From Hyphomicrobiales bacterium (GTDB lineage Bacteria; Pseudomonadota; Alphaproteobacteria; Rhizobiales; Xanthobacteraceae), in contig PKXB01000062.1 of assembly GCA_003133345.1 (NCBI GenBank), forward strand, positions 1-8,022: a DNA stretch of 8,022 nucleotides, written 5' to 3'. The translations under genes and the position numbers were made by a program. The notes under the pieces were generated by a model. It was given only the letters and a program-made list of their open reading frames with translations, did no database searches and was not told the origin of the DNA. Below are positions 1-7,365 of the stretch, piece by piece (the stretch's first letter is position 1; the number at the start of each line of letters is the position of its first letter).

Positions 1-86
1 TCTCCGGACAGACTCTAAGGCTTGGCGCCGTGCGAAGCCGCTACCAATGTCATGCAAGATCAGAGAATTTCGGTTTTGTTTTCCGT

Positions 87-133
87 TTGATCCAGGTCAA
101 TCCGCGGTCATGGCGAATACGGAACAATATATC
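87..133 (+). promoter_or_regulatory. FixK/FNR-type box with candidate class II promoter
   Basis: The 14-mer TTGATCCAGGTCAA at 87-100 fits the TTGA-N6-TCAA dyad bound by the FNR/FixK/Anr family. A -10-like AACAAT at 123-128 would place transcription start near 135. That puts the box centre (93.5) at about -41.5, the spacing typical of FNR-family class II activation. An alternative -10, TATATC at 128-133, gives a slightly longer spacing. The gene at 181 follows with a good ribosome binding site. The box is seen directly. Which regulator binds it (FixK2, FnrL, Anr) and that it responds to low oxygen are inferences from the family. Confidence 0.6.
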
Positions 134-180
134 TACCGTTTGAATTACCCGAGTGCCATCAAACTTAGGAGATTGCGCCA

Positions 181-528
181 ATGGACCATACTCGAATCTT
201 AGCAGCGCTTGCCGTAGCGGGCGCCCTTCTGATCGCGCCTGGTGGCCATGCCGGCGCCGGCCCCGCATCGCCCGCCGGGCTGTCTCGCATCGGCGGACTT
301 TCGGCCATCGAATTCGTGCAGGACAAAAAGAAACCCGAGACCGTGAAACAGAAGGTGAAGCGGATCTGGCGAAACCTGACCGGCTACAAGTTCGACGTTG
401 CTTGTCCCGCTTTTGCGTTGGCACTCTCGCGCACGACCTGTACCGAGACCGGCAAGAACCGCGAAGACGCGCGCGCGAAATGCCAGTCACGGAACGTGCT
501 CTGTCAGGTCGGAGATGCAAATCGCTAG
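181..528 (+). CDS. Small exported four-cysteine protein of unknown function
   Basis: This 115-residue protein starts with a typical Sec signal peptide: a short charged N-terminus, a hydrophobic run at about residues 6-20, and small residues (GHAGAG) allowing cleavage near 24-26. The predicted mature protein is small and basic, with a Lys/Arg-rich stretch at about 49-70. Its C-terminal part holds four cysteines (75, 87, 101, 108) that could form two disulfides in the periplasm. AGGAG at 167-171 lies 9 bases before the ATG and supports this start. The FixK/FNR-type box at 87-100 suggests control by oxygen status. I recognise no enzymatic motif and cannot assign a function. It resembles short, lineage-restricted hypothetical proteins of rhizobial relatives. 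The coding call is good because signal peptide, binding site and promoter agree. Confidence 0.75.
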   Translation: MDHTRILAALAVAGALLIAPGGHAGAGPASPAGLSRIGGLSAIEFVQDKKKPETVKQKVKRIWRNLTGYKFDVACPAFALALSRTTCTETGKNREDARAKCQSRNVLCQVGDANR

Positions 529-538
529 CGATTGGAAG

Positions 539-565
539 CGTTGCGGGTCGCCAACACCCGCAGCG
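539..565 (+). terminator. Strong hairpin after the exported-protein gene, no U-tract
   Basis: CGTTGCGGGT (539-548) pairs with ACCCGCAGCG (556-565) over 10 base pairs, one of them G-U, around a 7-base loop. It begins 10 bases after the stop codon of the upstream gene and ends 57 bases before the DUF3309 gene. No run of T follows, so it is not a canonical intrinsic terminator. It could cause partial termination, protect the 3' end of the message, or set different expression of the two small genes. The stem is seen directly; the role is inferred. Confidence 0.4.
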
Positions 566-622
566 AATGGGAAGTTCGCAGATTCAGAAATTCAATGAGT
601 TCAGCCGATAGGAGAGGAGCGC

Positions 623-787
623 ATGTCACTTGGAACCATATTGCTCATCATTATCGTCATCGCGTTGCTCGGTGGCTTTAGCGGCTTCGGTGGCGGCCCG
701 TTTTACGGCACCGGCTACTACGGCGGCGGCGGCCTCGGCCTTGTGCTGGTGATCGTGTTGATCCTGGTGTTGCTCGGCAAACTTTGA
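623..787 (+). CDS. DUF3309 family small membrane protein
   Basis: This short gene encodes 54 residues beginning MSLGTILLIIIVIALLGG. A glycine/tyrosine-rich turn (about residues 17-39) is followed by a second hydrophobic segment (about 38-52) ending LLGKL. Two short hydrophobic stretches flanking a Gly-rich loop, with the MSLGTILLI start, are the pattern of DUF3309, a family of very small proteins common in proteobacteria. It is probably a two-segment inner-membrane peptide with no known function. AGGAG at 610-614 lies 8 bases before the ATG and a second AGGAG lies at 615-619, so translation should be strong. It could be read through from the upstream gene or have its own promoter; no clear promoter is visible in the 94-base gap. 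Confidence 0.85.
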   Translation: MSLGTILLIIIVIALLGGFSGFGGGPFYGTGYYGGGGLGLVLVIVLILVLLGKL

Positions 788-843
788 ACCGCCGGGACGG
801 CTGTAACAGCGTCATGACGTCGCTAGCATAAGCATGATGTGGG

Positions 844-1713
844 CTAGCGCGGCGGCGGCAATGGTGATGTCTCGACCGGCGCTGGTGTGAGCGGCGATGC
901 GGCCGCCGCGAATTGATCGGCTTGAATCTTCAGCGTCCCGATCAGTGTCGGCATTAACACGCGGACGGGCGCCATGATCGATGTACCGGCAATCGGCGCG
1001 AACCAGAGTTCCATGTCGCGCCGGCCGGCGATGTATTTGACCGTCATGCTGTCGGCACGGTAGCCCGCGATCGGTTGCAGAACGACGCCGCAAACCAGGA
1101 TCGGTCCGGAATAGCCGCTCTCGATCGCGACTTTGTCCATGCGGTTATAGGACAGCGCCAGGTTATAGCGCCGCCGCCCATCGAAAATCTTCAGCGTGCG
1201 GTTGCAATCCGAAGCTGCCAGCACGCCGCCGCCAAACTTGGTGGGAATCAATACCGCGCTCAGCGGATCAGCGATGCCGCGGCGGTCGGCGTCGGTCACC
1301 GGCACGCGATCGGCTCGCACCGGAGGCTGCGGCGTGATCTGCTCGGTCGCGTCGCCGTCAGCGAATGTCAGCTGCAATTTGATAGTGCCGTCGTCGTCGG
1401 TGATGGTGGACGTGTACGATGACGGATTGAGGCGATCGGCCGCGATATTGCCCTGCGCCGCGACCGAACCTTCGCCGTTCACCAACATGCTGAGCACGCC
1501 GCTGGCGTTGCCGGTTGCGGAGGTGGTGTAAAGCGTGTCGCCGATCTCGACCAACCAGACGATCTCGCCGATCGTAACGCCGGTCATCGAGATCGTGTAG
1601 TGCGCTTTGAGCTTGCCTTGCGCGCGCGCCGCAACCGCGGCGAGCAATACGCAGACCAGAGCGACCAAGAGCTTGGCTGCCGCGCGCGGAGCGTATGCGG
1701 GGATTGCAATCAT
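844..1713 (-). CDS. DUF3108 family exported protein
   Basis: This 289-residue protein has an N-terminal signal peptide: a hydrophobic stretch at about 14-28, then ARA at 29-31 with likely cleavage before Gln32. The remainder matches DUF3108 in layout: an opening beta-rich segment (HYTISMTGVTIGEIVW), the DRVPVTDADRRGIADPLSA block (about 135-152), the IFDGRRRYNL block (about 176-185), and KYIAGRRDMELWFAP (about 226-240). Cys170 and Cys208 could form a disulfide. The C-terminus is Pro-rich and probably disordered. DUF3108 proteins are periplasmic or envelope-associated and have no established function. The gene is convergent with DUF3309 and lies 46 bases after pncC on the same strand. No clear ribosome binding site precedes the ATG. 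Instead a four-codon reading frame (MSTA, 1710-1724) ends in an ATGA overlap with the start, which could allow coupled translation. Confidence 0.85.
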   Translation of the reverse strand: MIAIPAYAPRAAAKLLVALVCVLLAAVAARAQGKLKAHYTISMTGVTIGEIVWLVEIGDTLYTTSATGNASGVLSMLVNGEGSVAAQGNIAADRLNPSSYTSTITDDDGTIKLQLTFADGDATEQITPQPPVRADRVPVTDADRRGIADPLSAVLIPTKFGGGVLAASDCNRTLKIFDGRRRYNLALSYNRMDKVAIESGYSGPILVCGVVLQPIAGYRADSMTVKYIAGRRDMELWFAPIAGTSIMAPVRVLMPTLIGTLKIQADQFAAAASPLTPAPVETSPLPPPR

Positions 1714-1759
1714 GCCGTAGACATTTTAGCCGGTATTGCCGGCAGGACTATGAAACAAG

Positions 1760-2257
1760 TTATCTTTGTTTTTCCGCCAGTTCCTTGAGCATCGCCAGCG
1801 CCTGCAGCACCGACTTGTGCCGCACGGCGCTGCGCCCGATATCGCCGTAGCGCATCTCGCGGTGGCTGAGTGCGCCAGCGCGAGAAGCGGCGGCGAAATG
1901 CACGAGGCCCACCGGCCTGTCGGCGTTGCCGCCGCCAGGACCGGCGATGCCGGTGATGGCAACCACGAGATCGGCATTGCCAGCCCCCAGCGCGCCGCGC
2001 GCCATGGCTTCCGCAGTGTCGCGGCTCACAGCGCCATACTTTTTGATCGTGTCGGCCGGCACGCCCAGCATCTGCTGCTTGGCCGCGTTCGAATAGGTGA
2101 CGAAGCCGCGATCGAGCACGTCGGAAGAGCCGGCGATCTCGGTGAGCGCAGCCGTCACCAGACCACCGGTGCAGGATTCCGCGGTCGCAACTTTAAGCCC
2201 GCGCGCGCGGCACACTTCGAGCACGGCCGTGGCGGCGGCGCGCAGCTCCTCGCTCAT
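1760..2257 (-). CDS. pncC: Nicotinamide-nucleotide amidase, CinA C-terminal family
   Basis: This 165-residue stand-alone CinA C-terminal domain is predicted to deamidate nicotinamide mononucleotide to nicotinate mononucleotide, recycling NMN from NAD-consuming reactions such as DNA ligation. Family motifs are present in order: AESCTGG with the catalytic-type serine at 28 (residues 26-32), TYSNAAK with lysine 60, GAVS at 75-78, and ITGIAGPGGG at 101-110. The length fits the short PncC form; the N-terminal MoaB-like domain of long CinA proteins is absent. The start lies 10 bases after the ispDF stop, so the two are probably co-transcribed. The ribosome binding site is weak (only an AGAG-like match), consistent with coupling to ispDF. 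The protein is cytoplasmic. In some annotations it is called cinA or competence-damage protein; no competence role is implied. Confidence 0.93.
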   Translation of the reverse strand: MSEELRAAATAVLEVCRARGLKVATAESCTGGLVTAALTEIAGSSDVLDRGFVTYSNAAKQQMLGVPADTIKKYGAVSRDTAEAMARGALGAGNADLVVAITGIAGPGGGNADRPVGLVHFAAASRAGALSHREMRYGDIGRSAVRHKSVLQALAMLKELAEKQR

Positions 2258-2267
2258 CTTGCGCTCT

Positions 2268-3443
2268 TCATGGCTCGCCCCAGGGCAGGCGGACGGTGGC
2301 GGTGGCGTAGGCCGCGATGCCTTCGCCGCGGCCGGTGAAGCCGAGCTTTTCGCTGGTGGTTGCCTTCACCGCCACGCGCGCGATCGCAATTCCGGCGAGC
2401 GCGGCGATTTTGGCGCGCATGGCGTCGCGGTGCGTGCCGATGCGCGGAGCCTCGCAAACCAGGGTGAGGTCAAGATGGGCGATGCGGCCGCCGCGCGCGC
2501 TCACGCGCTCGACCGCAAACGCAAGAAAGCGGTCGGACGACGCGTTGCGCCATTGCGGATCGCTGGGTGGGAAATGCGCGCCGATGTCGCCCTCGGCCAG
2601 TGAACCGAGGATGGCATCGGTGAGCGCATGCAGCGCGACGTCGGCGTCGGAATGGCCGTTCAGCGCGCGATCATGCGCGATGCGGATGCCGCCGAGGGTG
2701 ACGTGATCGCCGGGACCGAAAGCATGCACGTCGATGCCGGTGCCGATGCGCACGTCGCCAAGTACTGCGAATTGTATGGCTTCGGCGCGCACGAAATCGC
2801 CCGCGTTGGTGATCTTGATGTTGCCCGGTTCGCCCTCGAACACGCTGACCTTTAGACCGGCCCATTCGGCGAGCGCGGCATCGTCGGTGAAATCGTTGCG
2901 GCCCGCGGCGGCCGCGCGGCGATGGGCCTCGAGCAAAGCGGGGAAGGCGAAGCTTTGCGGCGTCTGCACCAGCCGCAAGGTGTTGCGGTCGAGCGTCTGG
3001 TCGACCAGACCTTGCGCATCGACGCTCTTGACGGTGTCGGTCACCGGCAAAGTGGGGATCGCCGCCCCGGTGCGCTGGGTGGCCGCGATCGCGCGCGCGA
3101 TCAGCTCACGGGTAGCGAACGGCCGCGCCGCGTCGTGGATCAGCACGATATCCGGCGGACGCGCGCTCAGCGCTTCCAAGCCGGCACGCACCGAGGCCTG
3201 CCGGGTGGCGCCGCCGAATGCTGGCGTAAGCATCGTCATGTTGGCGGCGGCGGCCTGGAAAAGAGCGATATCCTCGGGATGAATAACCGGCAGTACGCGG
3301 CCGACGTTCTCAGCTTCTACGAACATGGACAGCGTCCGCCGCAGCATGATTTCGCCACCGATCTGCAGGAATTGCTTGGGCAGATCGCCGCCCGCGCGCA
3401 CTCCGCGCCCGGCGGCGACAATGACGGCGGCGACGTCCGACAT
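2268..3443 (-). CDS. ispDF: Bifunctional IspD/IspF isoprenoid synthesis enzyme
   Basis: This 391-residue fusion catalyses two non-consecutive steps of the MEP pathway: formation of CDP-methylerythritol from MEP and CTP (IspD), and cyclisation of the phosphorylated product to MEcPP (IspF). IspD covers about 1-228: the AAGRG-x-R-x6-K nucleotide-binding signature (Arg16, Lys23), HDAARPF at 103-109, FTDDA at 185-189 and Lys210. IspF covers about 231-391: metal ligands in DVH (238-240) and GHSDAD (263-268), and the C-terminal [17 protein letters not shown] motif. The length fits alphaproteobacterial fusions. I chose the ATG at 3443 because it puts the IspD beta-strand at the N-terminus and has GGGAG 11 bases upstream. 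An in-frame ATG at 3500 would add 19 residues encoded largely by a hairpin repeat and is unlikely. It heads the ispDF-pncC unit and diverges from dusB. Confidence 0.95.
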   Translation of the reverse strand: MSDVAAVIVAAGRGVRAGGDLPKQFLQIGGEIMLRRTLSMFVEAENVGRVLPVIHPEDIALFQAAAANMTMLTPAFGGATRQASVRAGLEALSARPPDIVLIHDAARPFATRELIARAIAATQRTGAAIPTLPVTDTVKSVDAQGLVDQTLDRNTLRLVQTPQSFAFPALLEAHRRAAAAGRNDFTDDAALAEWAGLKVSVFEGEPGNIKITNAGDFVRAEAIQFAVLGDVRIGTGIDVHAFGPGDHVTLGGIRIAHDRALNGHSDADVALHALTDAILGSLAEGDIGAHFPPSDPQWRNASSDRFLAFAVERVSARGGRIAHLDLTLVCEAPRIGTHRDAMRAKIAALAGIAIARVAVKATTSEKLGFTGRGEGIAAYATATVRLPWGEP

Positions 3444-3466
3444 GGCTGGTGATACTCCCGATTGCC

Positions 3467-3502
3467 GCATGGCTTTAGCGCATGATTCCCGATAAAGCAT
3501 GC
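3467..3502. repeat. Hairpin-forming palindromic element in ispDF leader
   Basis: GCATGGCTTTA (3467-3477) and TAAAGCATGC (3493-3502) form a near-perfect inverted repeat with a single bulged G, around a 15-base loop that itself contains GCGCATGAT. It sits 24 bases upstream of the chosen ispDF start, just outside the ribosome binding site. It may be a dispersed intergenic palindrome of the kind frequent in rhizobial genomes, or a leader hairpin. Only one copy is visible here, so the repeat-family idea is inference. Confidence 0.4.
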
Positions 3503-3548
3503 CCCCCGAGCGCGGCCCAGCTAGCCTCAGCCATGAACAATTTATTGC

Positions 3549-3586
3549 AGTGCAGCACTTGCGCTCCCGACCAAAATGGCTAAACT
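3549..3586 (+). promoter_or_regulatory. Candidate dusB-ntrBC promoter with possible NtrC site
   Basis: TTGCGC (3559-3564) and TAAACT (3581-3586) are separated by 16 bases and form a weak sigma70-type promoter, with transcription starting near 3593. Directly upstream is the perfect palindrome AGTGC-A-GCACT (3549-3559). Between the two promoter elements lies CCAAAATGG (3571-3579), which resembles the core of NtrC sites (GCACCA and TGGTGC half-sites). Autorepression of dusB-ntrBC by NtrC is known in rhizobia, so a site placed within the promoter would make sense. The outer parts of the NtrC half-sites are not conserved, so this is tentative. Confidence 0.35.
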
Positions 3587-3611
3587 CTGAGCAGCAAAAG
3601 GGATAGCCTAA

Positions 3612-4667
3612 ATGTTAGGCAAACAGGCCGTCTTGGGCGAAATCATGCGGTTTCCAATATCGGCGCTGTCCATTGGGCCGGTTTGCTTGCCGAACCGGGT
3701 GATTTTGGCCCCGATGTCGGGAATCACCGATGCGCCGTTTCGCCGGCTGGCCGAGCGACTCGGCTGCGGGCTGGTGGTTTCGGAAATGACCGCCTGCGCC
3801 GGGCTGGTGCGCGGCGACCGCGAAGCCCGCGTGCGCTCCGAAAGTCGTGGCGTTGCCACCCGGGTGGTGCAGCTGGCCGGCTGCGAGCCACATTGGATGG
3901 CCGAGGGGGCTCGGCTGGCGGAGGCGCAAGGTGCCCAAATTATCGACATCAACATGGGTTGCCCCTCTAAGCAGGTGACCAATGGCGCGTCCGGCTCGGC
4001 GCTGATGCGCGATCCTGATCACGCCCTGGCCTTGATCGAGGCAACCGTCGCCGCCGTGCGCGTGCCGGTCACATTGAAAATGCGGCTGGGCTGGGATCAC
4101 GCCAACATCAATGCGCCGGAGCTCGCGCGCCGCGCGGAAACTGCCGGGGTTTGCATGATCACCGTGCATGGCCGCACCCGCTGCCAGTTCTACGACAGCA
4201 GCGCCGACTGGTCGGCGGTACGCGCGGTGAAGCAGGCGGTATCTATCCCGGTCGTCGTCAATGGCGACATTCGTTCCTACGACGACGCTGAACACGCGCT
4301 CGCCGCCGCGGGCGCCGACGCGGTGATGATCGGCCGCGCTGCGCAGGGCCGTCCCTGGTTCCCCGGTCAGGTGGCGCGCTATCTCGCGACCGGCCGGCGC
4401 GAGCGCACGCCGCCGCTGGCCGAGCAATTCACGCTGATCGATACGCTCTATGAAGAGATGCTAGTTCATCACGGGCTGACGATCGGCCGTCGTCACGCCC
4501 GCAAGCATCTGGCCTGGGCACTCGATTCCGCGGCGGCAACCGCCGGCGTCTCGATCGATCTTCTCAAAAACCATCGCGCCCGCGTGCTCACGGCCGAAGA
4601 GCCGGCGCAGACGCGCCGTCTGCTCGCCGATGCCTATGACGCCTTCGCCTGGAGAGCCGCCGCATGA
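3612..4667 (+). CDS. dusB: tRNA-dihydrouridine synthase DusB (NifR3)
   Basis: This 351-residue flavoenzyme reduces specific uridines in the tRNA D-loop to dihydrouridine using FMN and NADPH. It has an FMN-binding TIM barrel opening with [17 protein letters not shown] (about 28-44), then VVQLAG (85-90), the catalytic cysteine 117 in [10 protein letters not shown], Lys156 in LKMRLGW, His186 in TVHGRTR, NGDI (217-220), and the phosphate-binding GRAAQGRPW (241-249). A helical tRNA-binding domain follows. The ATG at 3612 has AGGGA 8 bases upstream; an internal ATG at 3645 lacks a good site, so the longer form is preferred. As first gene of the operon it overlaps ntrB by four bases (ATGA). This nifR3-ntrB-ntrC order is classical for alphaproteobacteria. 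The tie to nitrogen control is by co-transcription; no direct regulatory function of DusB is established. Confidence 0.95.
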   Translation: MLGKQAVLGEIMRFPISALSIGPVCLPNRVILAPMSGITDAPFRRLAERLGCGLVVSEMTACAGLVRGDREARVRSESRGVATRVVQLAGCEPHWMAEGARLAEAQGAQIIDINMGCPSKQVTNGASGSALMRDPDHALALIEATVAAVRVPVTLKMRLGWDHANINAPELARRAETAGVCMITVHGRTRCQFYDSSADWSAVRAVKQAVSIPVVVNGDIRSYDDAEHALAAAGADAVMIGRAAQGRPWFPGQVARYLATGRRERTPPLAEQFTLIDTLYEEMLVHHGLTIGRRHARKHLAWALDSAAATAGVSIDLLKNHRARVLTAEEPAQTRRLLADAYDAFAWRAAA

Positions 4668-5809
4668 GCCGCGCGCTCGCCGTCTCCGCTACCGTCAATT
4701 CGCCCGCCGATGCGGTGCTGCACGCGTTGCCGCATCCGGTGATCATGGTATCGCCCGACGGCAAGATCGCCGACGCCAACGTCGCCGCTGAGCAATTCTT
4801 CGAGGCGTCGATTCCGGTGCTGCGCCGGCACATGTTGCGCGACCTGGTCCCGTTCGGCTCGCCGTTGCTCACATTGATCGAACAAGTGCGCCGCACCGGC
4901 GCCGCGGTGAACGAATACAAGGTCGATCTCGCCACTCCGCGCAATCCGGGCGAGCGGCTGGTTGATCTCTATGTCGCGCCTCTGCCGGAATATCGCGACC
5001 ACATCGTCGTCATGTTGCAGGAACGCACTATCGCGGATAAAATGGACCGTCAGCTCACCCATCGCGGCGCCGCTCGCTCGGTGATCGCGCTTGCCGCTAT
5101 GCTCGCGCACGAGATCAAGAACCCGCTGTCGGGCATTCGCGGGGCAGCGCAGCTGCTCGAGCAGTCGGCCGGCGACGACGACCGCTCGCTCACCAAGCTG
5201 ATTTGCGACGAGACCGACCGCATCGTGAAGCTCGTCGACCGCATGGAGGTGTTCGCCGACGAGCGGCCGGTCGAACGCGAGCCGGTCAATATTCATGTGG
5301 TGCTCGACCACGTTAAGCGCCTGGCGCAGACGGGTTTTGCCCGTCACATCAAATTCGTCGAAGATTACGATCCCTCGCTGCCGCCGATTCTCGCCAATCG
5401 CGACCAGCTTATTCAGGTCTTTCTCAATCTGGTGAAGAACGCCTCCGAGGCGATCGGCGAGGGGGCCATCGACGGGGAAGTTCAGCTAACGACCGCGTTC
5501 CGGCCGGGCGTGCGGCTGGCCAGGCCGGGCAGCAAGGCGCGCGTATCGCTGCCGCTCGAATTTTGCGTCAAAGACAACGGGCCGGGTGTGCCGGAAGATC
5601 TGCTGCCGCATTTATTCGATCCGTTCGTCACCACCAAGCAGAGCGGAAGTGGTCTGGGGCTTGCATTGGTAGCGAAGATCGTGGGCGACCACGGCGGCAT
5701 CATCGAATGTGAATCGCAGCCGCGGCGGACGATCTTTCGCGTTCTGATGCCGATCTACACAGGTGACGACGAAGTAACTGACGCCGCGCTGCCCGTACAG
5801 GGCCCGTGA
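4664..5809 (+). CDS. ntrB: Nitrogen regulation sensor kinase/phosphatase NtrB
   Basis: This 381-residue cytoplasmic histidine kinase phosphorylates NtrC under nitrogen limitation and, with PII protein, dephosphorylates it in nitrogen excess. No membrane segment is present. Domain order is a PAS-like sensor domain (about 15-120), the dimerisation/phosphoacceptor domain with His149 in [19 protein letters not shown], and the ATPase domain with N-box [12 protein letters not shown] (about 253-264), G1 box DNGPGVP (304-310), F-box LFDPFVTTK (317-325) and G2 box GSGLGL (328-333). The length is normal for NtrB. Its ATG overlaps the dusB stop (ATGA), with GGAGAG 7 bases upstream at 4651-4656, so translation is probably coupled. 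The start of ntrC lies 8 bases after its stop. All motifs needed for kinase activity look intact. Confidence 0.96.
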   Translation: MSRALAVSATVNSPADAVLHALPHPVIMVSPDGKIADANVAAEQFFEASIPVLRRHMLRDLVPFGSPLLTLIEQVRRTGAAVNEYKVDLATPRNPGERLVDLYVAPLPEYRDHIVVMLQERTIADKMDRQLTHRGAARSVIALAAMLAHEIKNPLSGIRGAAQLLEQSAGDDDRSLTKLICDETDRIVKLVDRMEVFADERPVEREPVNIHVVLDHVKRLAQTGFARHIKFVEDYDPSLPPILANRDQLIQVFLNLVKNASEAIGEGAIDGEVQLTTAFRPGVRLARPGSKARVSLPLEFCVKDNGPGVPEDLLPHLFDPFVTTKQSGSGLGLALVAKIVGDHGGIIECESQPRRTIFRVLMPIYTGDDEVTDAALPVQGP

Positions 5810-5817
5810 GGACGACG

Positions 5818-7257
5818 ATGCCGACCGGAAGCATATTGGTAGCCGACGACGATGCCGCGATCCGCACCGTCCTCAATCAGGCGCTGTCGCGCGCCGGATA
5901 CGAAGTGCGCTCGACCAGCAATGCCGCGACGCTGTGGCGTTGGATCAGCCAGGGTGACGGCGATCTCGTCATCACCGACGTGGTGATGCCGGACGAGAAC
6001 GCCTTCGATCTTATCCCGCGCATTCGCAAGGCGCGTCCCAATCTGCCCATCGTCGTGATGAGCGCGCAGAACACGTTCATGACCGCGATCCGCGCGTCCG
6101 AACTCGGCGCTTACGAATATTTGCCAAAACCGTTTGATCTGAAGGAACTGATCGCCATCGTCGGCCGCGCACTTTCGGAACCGAAGGAAAAGCGGCCGGC
6201 AGCCGCCAAGCCTGATGATTTCGATTCGATTCCGCTGGTCGGCCGCTCGCCGGCGATGCAGGAAATCTACCGCGTGCTGGCCCGGCTGATGCAGACCGAT
6301 CTGACGGTGATGATCACCGGCGAATCCGGCACCGGCAAGGAACTGGTTGCCAAAGCGCTGCACGACTACGGCAAGCGGCGAGCCGGCCCCTTTGTCGCCA
6401 TTAATATGGCGGCGATTCCGCGCGATCTCATTGAGTCGGAGCTGTTCGGTCACGAGAAGGGCGCCTTCACCGGCGCCAACAGCCGCAGCGCTGGCCGCTT
6501 CGAGCAGGCCGAGGGCGGTACGCTGTTCCTGGACGAAATCGGCGACATGCCGATGGAAGCGCAGACGCGGCTGTTGCGCGTGCTGCAACAGGGCGAATAC
6601 ACGACCGTCGGCGGGCGCACGCCGATTAAAAGCGACGTCCGCATCATCGCCGCCTCCAACAAGGAGCTGCGGCTCTTGATCCAGCAGGGCCTGTTCCGCG
6701 AAGATCTGTTCTTCCGCCTCAACGTCGTGCCGCTGCGGCTGCCGCCCTTGCGCGAGCGCAGCGAGGACGTGCCCGACCTGATCCGTCATTTCTTCGCCCA
6801 GGCCCAGCGCGAGGGCTTGCCGCCCAAGCAGATCGATCCGGCCGGCCTCGACCGTCTCAAGCGCCATCGCTGGCCGGGAAATGTGCGTGAACTTGAAAAC
6901 TTGGCGCGCCGGTTGGCGGCACTCTATCCGCAGGAGACCATCACGGCCGCGGTGATCGAGGCTGAACTGACGCAGCCCAAGCTGCCGGTCAGCAGCGATG
7001 AGCCGCGTACGGAGGAAAGTCTCCGCGCCGCGGTAGAACGGCATCTGACCGCGTATTTCGCCGGGTTCGACGACGGTCTGCCGCCCGCCGGCCTGTATCA
7101 CCGCATCCTGCGCGAGATCGAATATCCCTTGCTGACAGCGGCCCTTGTCGCCACCCGCGGCAACCAGATCCGCGCCGCCGACTTGTTGGGCGTCAACCGC
7201 AATACTCTGCGGAAGAAAATCCGCGATCTCGATATTCAGGTTTTCCGCAGCAACTGA
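5818..7257 (+). CDS. ntrC: Nitrogen regulation response regulator NtrC
   Basis: This 479-residue sigma54-dependent activator responds to NtrB and switches on nitrogen-assimilation genes. The receiver domain (about 5-120) has the acidic pocket DDD (10-12), phosphoacceptor Asp54 and Lys104. The AAA+ domain (about 140-375) has Walker A GESGTGKE (168-175), the sigma54-contact loop GAFTGA (215-220), Walker B GGTLFLDE (233-240) and an arginine-finger-type segment [10 protein letters not shown] Fis-type helix-turn-helix closes the protein ([23 protein letters not shown]). A GTG at 5806 overlapping the ntrB stop is possible, but the ATG at 5818 is preferred: it gives the usual [12 protein letters not shown]-terminus and has GAGG 6 bases upstream. 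The gene looks fully functional. Relatives often carry ntrYX next; here a decayed recombinase follows, and no convincing terminator is visible in the gap. Confidence 0.97.
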   Translation: MPTGSILVADDDAAIRTVLNQALSRAGYEVRSTSNAATLWRWISQGDGDLVITDVVMPDENAFDLIPRIRKARPNLPIVVMSAQNTFMTAIRASELGAYEYLPKPFDLKELIAIVGRALSEPKEKRPAAAKPDDFDSIPLVGRSPAMQEIYRVLARLMQTDLTVMITGESGTGKELVAKALHDYGKRRAGPFVAINMAAIPRDLIESELFGHEKGAFTGANSRSAGRFEQAEGGTLFLDEIGDMPMEAQTRLLRVLQQGEYTTVGGRTPIKSDVRIIAASNKELRLLIQQGLFREDLFFRLNVVPLRLPPLRERSEDVPDLIRHFFAQAQREGLPPKQIDPAGLDRLKRHRWPGNVRELENLARRLAALYPQETITAAVIEAELTQPKLPVSSDEPRTEESLRAAVERHLTAYFAGFDDGLPPAGLYHRILREIEYPLLTAALVATRGNQIRAADLLGVNRNTLRKKIRDLDIQVFRSN

Positions 7258-7345
7258 CCCTGGCGGGTTAACCCAACTGTAGTTTTGCGCCGCGCTTTTG
7301 TCGCATTTCGTCCGGCTATTTGAATCGCTTGGGTTTTTGCCCTGC

Positions 7346-7365
7346 GTTTTACAATGTTTTACAAT
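7346..7365. repeat. Perfect tandem 10-bp repeat at recombinase 3' end
   Basis: GTTTTACAAT occurs twice in direct tandem (7346-7355 and 7356-7365). The second copy spans the TAA stop of the recombinase remnant (complement of 7359-7361). Short direct repeats beside a tyrosine recombinase can be arm-type binding sites or part of an attachment site, but AT-rich chance repeats also occur. The repeat is seen directly; the role is inferred. Confidence 0.55.

Noticed and set aside
153..611. A 152-codon + strand frame overlapping the exported-protein gene
   Set aside because: It overlaps the better-supported gene at 181-528, which has a ribosome binding site and signal peptide. This frame is Arg-rich and shows no such features.
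821..849. CGCTAGC and GCTAGCG inverted repeat between the convergent DUF3309 and DUF3108 genes
   Set aside because: The stem is only 7 bp with a 15-base loop and no T-tract, and it overlaps the DUF3108 stop. It is too weak for a bidirectional terminator call.
1729..1743. Short inverted repeat GCCGG-TATTG-CCGGC between pncC and DUF3108
   Set aside because: A 5-bp stem without a T-run is expected by chance in GC-rich DNA and does not support a terminator call.
3615..4427. A 270-codon open frame on the - strand opposite dusB
   Set aside because: It is a shadow of dusB with no domain, and its composition (Arg, Gly, His, Ala) mirrors GC-rich antisense codons.
5806..5817. GTG start for ntrC overlapping the ntrB stop
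   Set aside because: The ATG at 5818 gives the family-typical N-terminus and has a GAGG binding site at good distance.
5755..7101. A 448-codon open frame on the - strand opposite ntrC
   Set aside because: It is fully antisense to the conserved ntrC gene, has no recognisable domain, and is rich in Arg/Gln/His as expected for a GC-rich antisense shadow. Long antisense frames are common opposite such genes.
7265..7274. Perfect palindrome GGGTTAACCC just after ntrC
   Set aside because: It has no loop and no following T-run in hairpin register, so it is not a convincing terminator. A 10-bp palindrome alone is weak evidence for an operator.
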